Source of the DNA: Microbacterium sorbitolivorans
GTDB lineage: Bacteria; Actinomycetota; Actinomycetes; Actinomycetales; Microbacteriaceae
Length of the DNA stretch: 64,000 nucleotides
Reading direction: 5' to 3'
NCBI RefSeq assembly: GCF_003327285.1
Contig: NZ_KZ848477.1
Location: 1 to 64,000, forward strand
The position numbers and the translations under genes were made by a program. The number at the start of each line of letters is the position of its first letter. The first letter of the stretch is position 1. A model generated the notes under the pieces. That model worked only from the letters and a program-made list of their open reading frames with translations, ran no database searches and was not told where the DNA came from. Positions 60,668-64,000 of this stretch are shown piece after piece.

Positions 60668-61780
60668 CTACAGCTCGACGCCCACGAACACCGGCTCGGG
60701 GTTCAGCGTGATGCCGTATTCCGATGCCACCCGCGTGCGCACGTAGCGGGCGAGCGCGGCGACCTCGTCGGCCGTCGCTCCCCCGCGGTTCGTGATCGCG
60801 AGGGTGTGCTTCGTCGAGAGCGAGGCGCGGGATCCGTGCAGCGCGAAGCCCTTCGGCAGCCCCGAGTTCTCGATCAGCCACGCCGCGCTCACCTTCACGC
60901 GCGAGGCGGGGGCCGCGACGCGCGGCACCTGGCCGTCCCACGTCGCGAGGTCGAACACCTGCACCGCCTCGACGACCTCGTCGACGGGCCAGCGCGGGCA
61001 CTCCGCCGGCAGGCGTCGCGCGTCGGCCTCCGCGATGATCGGGTTGTTGAAGAAGCTTCCAGCGCTGCGCGTATCGGCGTCCGACGGATCCAGGACCATG
61101 CCCTTCGACGCGCGGATCGCGAGCACGCGATCGCGGATCTCCGCGAGCGAGAGCGCGTCGGTTTCCAACAGCGAGAGCGCTCCGCGGATCCGCTCGTCGG
61201 CGACCGGGGTCGGATCCGTGCCGACGACGCGGAGATCAAGCGTGATGCCCGCGATGACGGCGTTACGGATCGGTTCCTCGCCATAGTGGCGCTTGAGGTC
61301 GGAGGTGCGCGGACCGAGGCCCAGCTCGGCGGCGGGAACCTCGACGATCTCGGAGGATCCCTCGTCGATCAGGTCGACCGAGACGAGCGTCTGCACGATC
61401 TCCTGCCCGTAGGCGCCGACGTTCTGGATGGGTGCGGCGCCCGCGGTTCCGGGGATCCCACTCATCGCCTCGACGCCCTGCAGCCCCTCGGCGACCGTCC
61501 ACGCGACGAACTCATCCCAGTTCTGACCGGCCTCGACCGACACGCGCTGGAACCCCTCCGGCGCGCCGTCGATCGGCGCGAAACCGCTGGTGAGGATCCG
61601 GATCACGGTGCCATCGAAGGGCTCGTCGGCGGCGAGTAGATTGGATCCGCCGCCGAGCACGAACCAGTCGTCGTCGGCCGCGTCGACGAGCGCCGCGACG
61701 AGCTGCTCCCGCGAGTAGGCGTCGACGATCAGCGACGGCTCGCCGCCGACGCCCATCGTGGTGAGGTCGGCAAGCCTCAC
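60668..61780 (-). CDS. murB: UDP-N-acetylmuramate dehydrogenase
   Basis: FAD enzyme reducing UDP-GlcNAc-enolpyruvate in peptidoglycan synthesis, 370 residues. Motifs are LTTMGVGGEPSLIVDAYSRE, WFVLGGGSNLLAADEPFDGT, GLQGVEAMSGIPGTAGAAPI and NVGAYGQEIVQTLVSVDLID for FAD/substrate binding, then SAGSFFNNPIIAEADARRLP with the catalytic Ser, and SAAWLIENSGLPKGFALHGS with the later Glu region. The GTG start overlaps the MaoC gene stop (GTGA). The MaoC-MaoC-murB order is common in related actinobacteria. Confidence 0.96.
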   Translation of the reverse strand: MRLADLTTMGVGGEPSLIVDAYSREQLVAALVDAADDDWFVLGGGSNLLAADEPFDGTVIRILTSGFAPIDGAPEGFQRVSVEAGQNWDEFVAWTVAEGLQGVEAMSGIPGTAGAAPIQNVGAYGQEIVQTLVSVDLIDEGSSEIVEVPAAELGLGPRTSDLKRHYGEEPIRNAVIAGITLDLRVVGTDPTPVADERIRGALSLLETDALSLAEIRDRVLAIRASKGMVLDPSDADTRSAGSFFNNPIIAEADARRLPAECPRWPVDEVVEAVQVFDLATWDGQVPRVAAPASRVKVSAAWLIENSGLPKGFALHGSRASLSTKHTLAITNRGGATADEVAALARYVRTRVASEYGITLNPEPVFVGVEL

Positions 61781-62181
61781 GCGGCCGTCACCAGAGCCTG
61801 GGCCTTGCCGAAGACCTTGTCGTCCCCGAAGGTGACGGTGAGGTCGACGCGGGCGGATCCGTCGTCCTTCACCAGCCCGACGGTCGCGACATACGTGACG
61901 TCGGCGCCCTCGTCGGCGGCGACGAGCACCGGCTTCGTGAAGCGCACGACGTACGACTGCAGGCGCGCGGCGTCGCCGAGCGCGCCGACGAGGATCGAGG
62001 ATCCGATGCCCATCGTGAGCATGCCGTGCGCGAGCACGCCGGGGAGCCCGACGCGCTGCGCGATATCGTCGCGGTAGTGGATCGGGTTGAAGTCACCCGA
62101 GGCGCCCGCGTAGCGCACCAGGTCTTCGCGGGTGAGGTGCACCGTCTGCTCGGTGAGGATCTGGCCCTTTTCGAACGACAT
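61777..62181 (-). CDS. MaoC-like hotdog dehydratase (HadB-like)
   Basis: A 134-residue hotdog-fold dehydratase subunit. The MaoC signature is clear: LVRYAGASGDFNPIHYRDDI with the catalytic Asp and His, then VGLPGVLAHGMLTMGIGSSI. It should pair with the product of the next gene upstream to form a (3R)-hydroxyacyl-ACP dehydratase, as mycobacterial HadA/HadB do. The start is the ATG in TGATG overlapping the previous stop; a GTG one codon earlier is also possible. The gene is coupled to murB by a 4-nt overlap. Confidence 0.9.
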   Translation of the reverse strand: MSFEKGQILTEQTVHLTREDLVRYAGASGDFNPIHYRDDIAQRVGLPGVLAHGMLTMGIGSSILVGALGDAARLQSYVVRFTKPVLVAADEGADVTYVATVGLVKDDGSARVDLTVTFGDDKVFGKAQALVTAA

Positions 62182-62630
62182 CACTCGTCCTCCGATCCGA
62201 TGAGAAGCGTCGAGGTGGCGGTGACGACGTGCTCGCCCGCGGCGTCGGTGATGACGGTCTCGCTCGTGACCATCGCGCCGGATCCCATGGCGCGCACGCG
62301 CGTCACGTTCAGCTGGCCAGTGAGCTCGTCGCCCGCGACGATCGGCCGCGTGTAGGTGAACTGCTGGTCGGTGTGCAGGGCGCGCTCGAGCACGATGCCG
62401 GTCGACTCGTCGTTCAGCAGCAGCTGCAGGGTCTGGTCGGCGATGACCATCGCGAACGTCGGCGGCGCGACGACGTCGGAGTATCCCTCTGCGCGAGCGG
62501 CCTCCGCGTCGGTGTGCTGGGGCGCGGTCGCGAAGACTGCGCGAGCGAACTCGCGCACCTTCTCTCGACCGACCAGATACGAGGGCGTCGGCGGGAAAGT
62601 CCGCTCTACGAGATCGGGGTTCACAGTCAC
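62181..62630 (-). CDS. MaoC-like N-terminal dehydratase subunit (HadA-like, FAS1-type)
   Basis: A 149-residue hotdog-fold protein lacking the full catalytic Asp-His motif, as expected for the non-catalytic partner. It shows PSYLVGREKVREFARAVF, VVAPPTFAMVIADQTLQLLL and LERALHTDQQFTYTRPIVAG, typical of the MaoC N-terminal family. It probably forms a heterodimer with the next gene's product and takes part in fatty-acid elongation. The genes are translationally coupled (TGATG). It is first in a three-gene unit with murB. Confidence 0.9.
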   Translation of the reverse strand: MTVNPDLVERTFPPTPSYLVGREKVREFARAVFATAPQHTDAEAARAEGYSDVVAPPTFAMVIADQTLQLLLNDESTGIVLERALHTDQQFTYTRPIVAGDELTGQLNVTRVRAMGSGAMVTSETVITDAAGEHVVTATSTLLIGSEDE

Positions 62631-62639
62631 CCCACGAGT

Positions 62640-63428
62640 CTACTTGCGGCGACCGCGCAGAGCCTTGATCGTCATCTGCACGCCGATGACCAGCAGGAAG
62701 GCGGCGAACAGGATGTTCGCGGTGAACGGATCCAGCTTCGCGGCGACGATCACGCCGAGCGGCGTCGTGATGAGCGTCGCGAGCCCGACCACGCCGGCCG
62801 CGACGAAGTCGATGTTCTTGTTGCGGGCGTTGCGGAAGGCCCCGGAGACCGTCGTCGGGATCATCATGAGCAGCGACGTGCCCTTCGCGACGAGGTCGTT
62901 GGATCCGAAGAGGAACATCATCGCCGGGACGACGATGATGCCGCCGCCAACGCCGATAAGGCCCGAGAGGATCCCGGTCACGATGCCGAGCGCGACGAGC
63001 GCGAGGGCCGTGCCGACGTGCATGTCGACGGTCGCGCCGCGCTCCGGGACGACGATGAACATCATCACGACCATGCAGGCGAGGAAGACGATGAAGATCC
63101 AGCGCACGATGTTCTCGCGGATCACGTGGAGCAGGTGCGCCCCCAGCTGCGCCCCGATGATGCCGCCGATGGCGAGCAGGACGCCGGCGATCCAGTCGAC
63201 CTCGCCGTGCAGCGCGTAGGTGATGACGCCGATCGACGCCGTGATGATGATCGAGGCGCCGGAGGTGCCCGAGGCCAGCTTCTGCGAGAACAGCGCGATG
63301 CCGACGAGGAGCGGAACGATGACGGTGCCGCCGCCGACACCGAAGAGGCCCGACATGAAGCCGGACACGAGCCCGATCGCCACAAAGGTGAAAAGTGCCT
63401 TGGGGCCACGGTCGCGTAGATATTTCAT
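62640..63428 (-). CDS. TauE/SafE family sulfite/sulfonate exporter-like permease
   Basis: A 262-residue membrane protein with about eight helices and the internal duplication typical of the family: VSGFMSGLFGVGGGTVIVPL in the first half and VTGILSGLIGVGGGIIVVPA in the second. These GVGGG(T/I) motifs are diagnostic. TauE/SafE members export or import sulfoacetate, sulfite or related anions; the substrate here is unknown. The start MKYLRDRGPK has GGGGGCG upstream. It ends 9 bp before the MaoC gene and may be in the same operon. Confidence 0.92.
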   Translation of the reverse strand: MKYLRDRGPKALFTFVAIGLVSGFMSGLFGVGGGTVIVPLLVGIALFSQKLASGTSGASIIITASIGVITYALHGEVDWIAGVLLAIGGIIGAQLGAHLLHVIRENIVRWIFIVFLACMVVMMFIVVPERGATVDMHVGTALALVALGIVTGILSGLIGVGGGIIVVPAMMFLFGSNDLVAKGTSLLMMIPTTVSGAFRNARNKNIDFVAAGVVGLATLITTPLGVIVAAKLDPFTANILFAAFLLVIGVQMTIKALRGRRK

Positions 63429-63469
63429 CGCCCCCAGTTTAATCCCGGCGGTTCCCCCGCCCCGCCCGC

Positions 63470-63555
63470 GTACACAACGACGCAAATTTTGGGCCGAGGT
63501 GGGGTAGAAACCGGTTCATACCGTCATTCAGCCGAAAATTTGCGTCGTTGTGTAC
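63470..63555. repeat. 21-bp perfect inverted repeat (ACAACGACGCAAATTTT)
   Basis: Arm GTACACAACGACGCAAATTT plus T (63470-63490) has an exact inverse at 63535-63555, separated by 44 bp. It sits between the TauE/SafE start and the end of the DUF4097 gene. Confidence 0.9.
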
Positions 63556-63567
63556 GGGGGGCAGGAA

Positions 63568-64000
63568 TCAGCCGGCCGTCAGGGTCACATCCCCGGCGGC
63601 CAGTTCCACGCTGATCGTGCGGGTGGCGCGGGCCGACTCGTCGAGGTTCGAGCTGATGTCGCCGAACACGCTCTCGCGGGTCATGGCGTAGGGCACGTCG
63701 GGCAGCTGAAGCTCGACGGATCCGGCAGACACGTCGATGTCGATCTCGTCGGGGGCTCCCTCTCCTCTGAGGTCGCCCCACAGGTCGCCCGCGGCCACCT
63801 CGAACGAGGCGGTCTGAAGCCCCGACAGCTCGATCATGCTGCTGCCGGCCGACATGTCGGCGTCGAGCGAGCGGGCCGAACCCGAGATCGAGAAGTCGCC
63901 GGCGCTCAGCCCGTACGAGACGTCGCCGAACTCGCCCTCGGCGCCGAAGCTTCCGGCCGAGATCGAGACGTCGAGGTCGACGCCGTCGAGCGAGCGGGGC
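63568..64000 (-). CDS. DUF4097 family beta-strand repeat (adhesin-like) protein, partial
   Basis: The 3' end of a gene that runs off the right edge of the window; about 143 codons are visible. The protein is built of short beta-repeats: VSISAGSFGAEGEFGDVSYG, LSAGDFSISGSARSLDADMS, AGSSMIELSGLQTASFEVAA, with recurring SAGxF and RSLD words and ending ISVELAAGDVTLTAG. This matches the DUF4097/toastrack right-handed beta architecture found in regulators and surface proteins. No membrane segment is visible in this part. Function unknown; DUF4097 genes often sit next to PspC or LiaF-like envelope-stress genes, which would lie outside the window. Confidence 0.85.
   Translation of the reverse strand, partial: PRSLDGVDLDVSISAGSFGAEGEFGDVSYGLSAGDFSISGSARSLDADMSAGSSMIELSGLQTASFEVAAGDLWGDLRGEGAPDEIDIDVSAGSVELQLPDVPYAMTRESVFGDISSNLDESARATRTISVELAAGDVTLTAG

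Overview
The window is chromosomal DNA of a high-GC actinobacterium, most probably a member of the Microbacteriaceae. The evidence is a GC-rich codon style throughout, the tRNA-Trp/secE/nusG/rplK/rplA and rplJ/rplL blocks, a MaoC-MaoC-murB cluster, a RamB-like regulator, a DtxR-type iron box, sortase-type cell-wall proteins and probable leaderless starts. No plasmid, phage or CRISPR hallmark was seen.

Layout. 0.1-3.1 kb: a type II restriction-modification pair (AlwI-family endonuclease plus C5-cytosine methyltransferase), less GC-rich and lacking the GGATCC word found everywhere else, so probably acquired. 3.3-7.4 kb: an unrecognised coiled-coil protein, a small GNAT, a winged-helix regulator, a HhH DNA glycosylase and a small membrane protein, followed by tRNA-Val and tRNA-Gly. 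7.9-11.8 kb: a TPP-riboswitch operon (thiM plus an ABC importer), interrupted by a 0.6-kb repeat array. 12.1-17.7 kb: a secreted transglycosylase-like protein, then a siderophore ABC importer divergent from a siderophore-interacting reductase, with an iron box between them. 17.9-25.2 kb: a sugar catabolic/ABC import locus with a ROK regulator. 25.3-32.2 kb: coaBC, NRDE protein, DUF457 protein, alcohol dehydrogenase, lytic transglycosylase and a RamB-like regulator.

32.2-38.3 kb: a 0.9-kb repeat array, a glyA-folD operon behind a ZTP riboswitch, a sortase-anchored serine protease and a META-domain lipoprotein. 38.6-41.8 kb: an unusual sigma factor fused to a zinc finger, membrane segments, a Pro/Thr/Glu repeat stalk and a fibronectin-type domain. 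42-47 kb: rplL/rplJ with an L10 leader, a YqaJ-like nuclease and an MFS exporter with two MarR regulators. 46.9-49.9 kb: SipW-type secreted proteins with their signal peptidase. 50.1-55.2 kb: a tripartite tricarboxylate transporter divergent from a CitA/CitB-like two-component system. 55.3-64 kb: rplA, rplK, nusG, secE, tRNA-Trp, an aminotransferase, a broken DUF559 gene, murB, two MaoC-like dehydratase genes, a TauE/SafE permease and the end of a DUF4097 gene.

Two features cut across the whole window. First, the palindrome GGATCC is strongly over-represented in linkers, gaps and terminators, but is absent from the restriction-modification segment and rare in highly expressed genes. Second, several sequence-unrelated families of intergenic repeats share one architecture: two direct copies of a short word at a fixed offset (18-19 bp, or 13 bp in one family), followed by two inverted copies. 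One such element lies in frame inside the DNA glycosylase gene. These elements are the best candidate for an undescribed system here.
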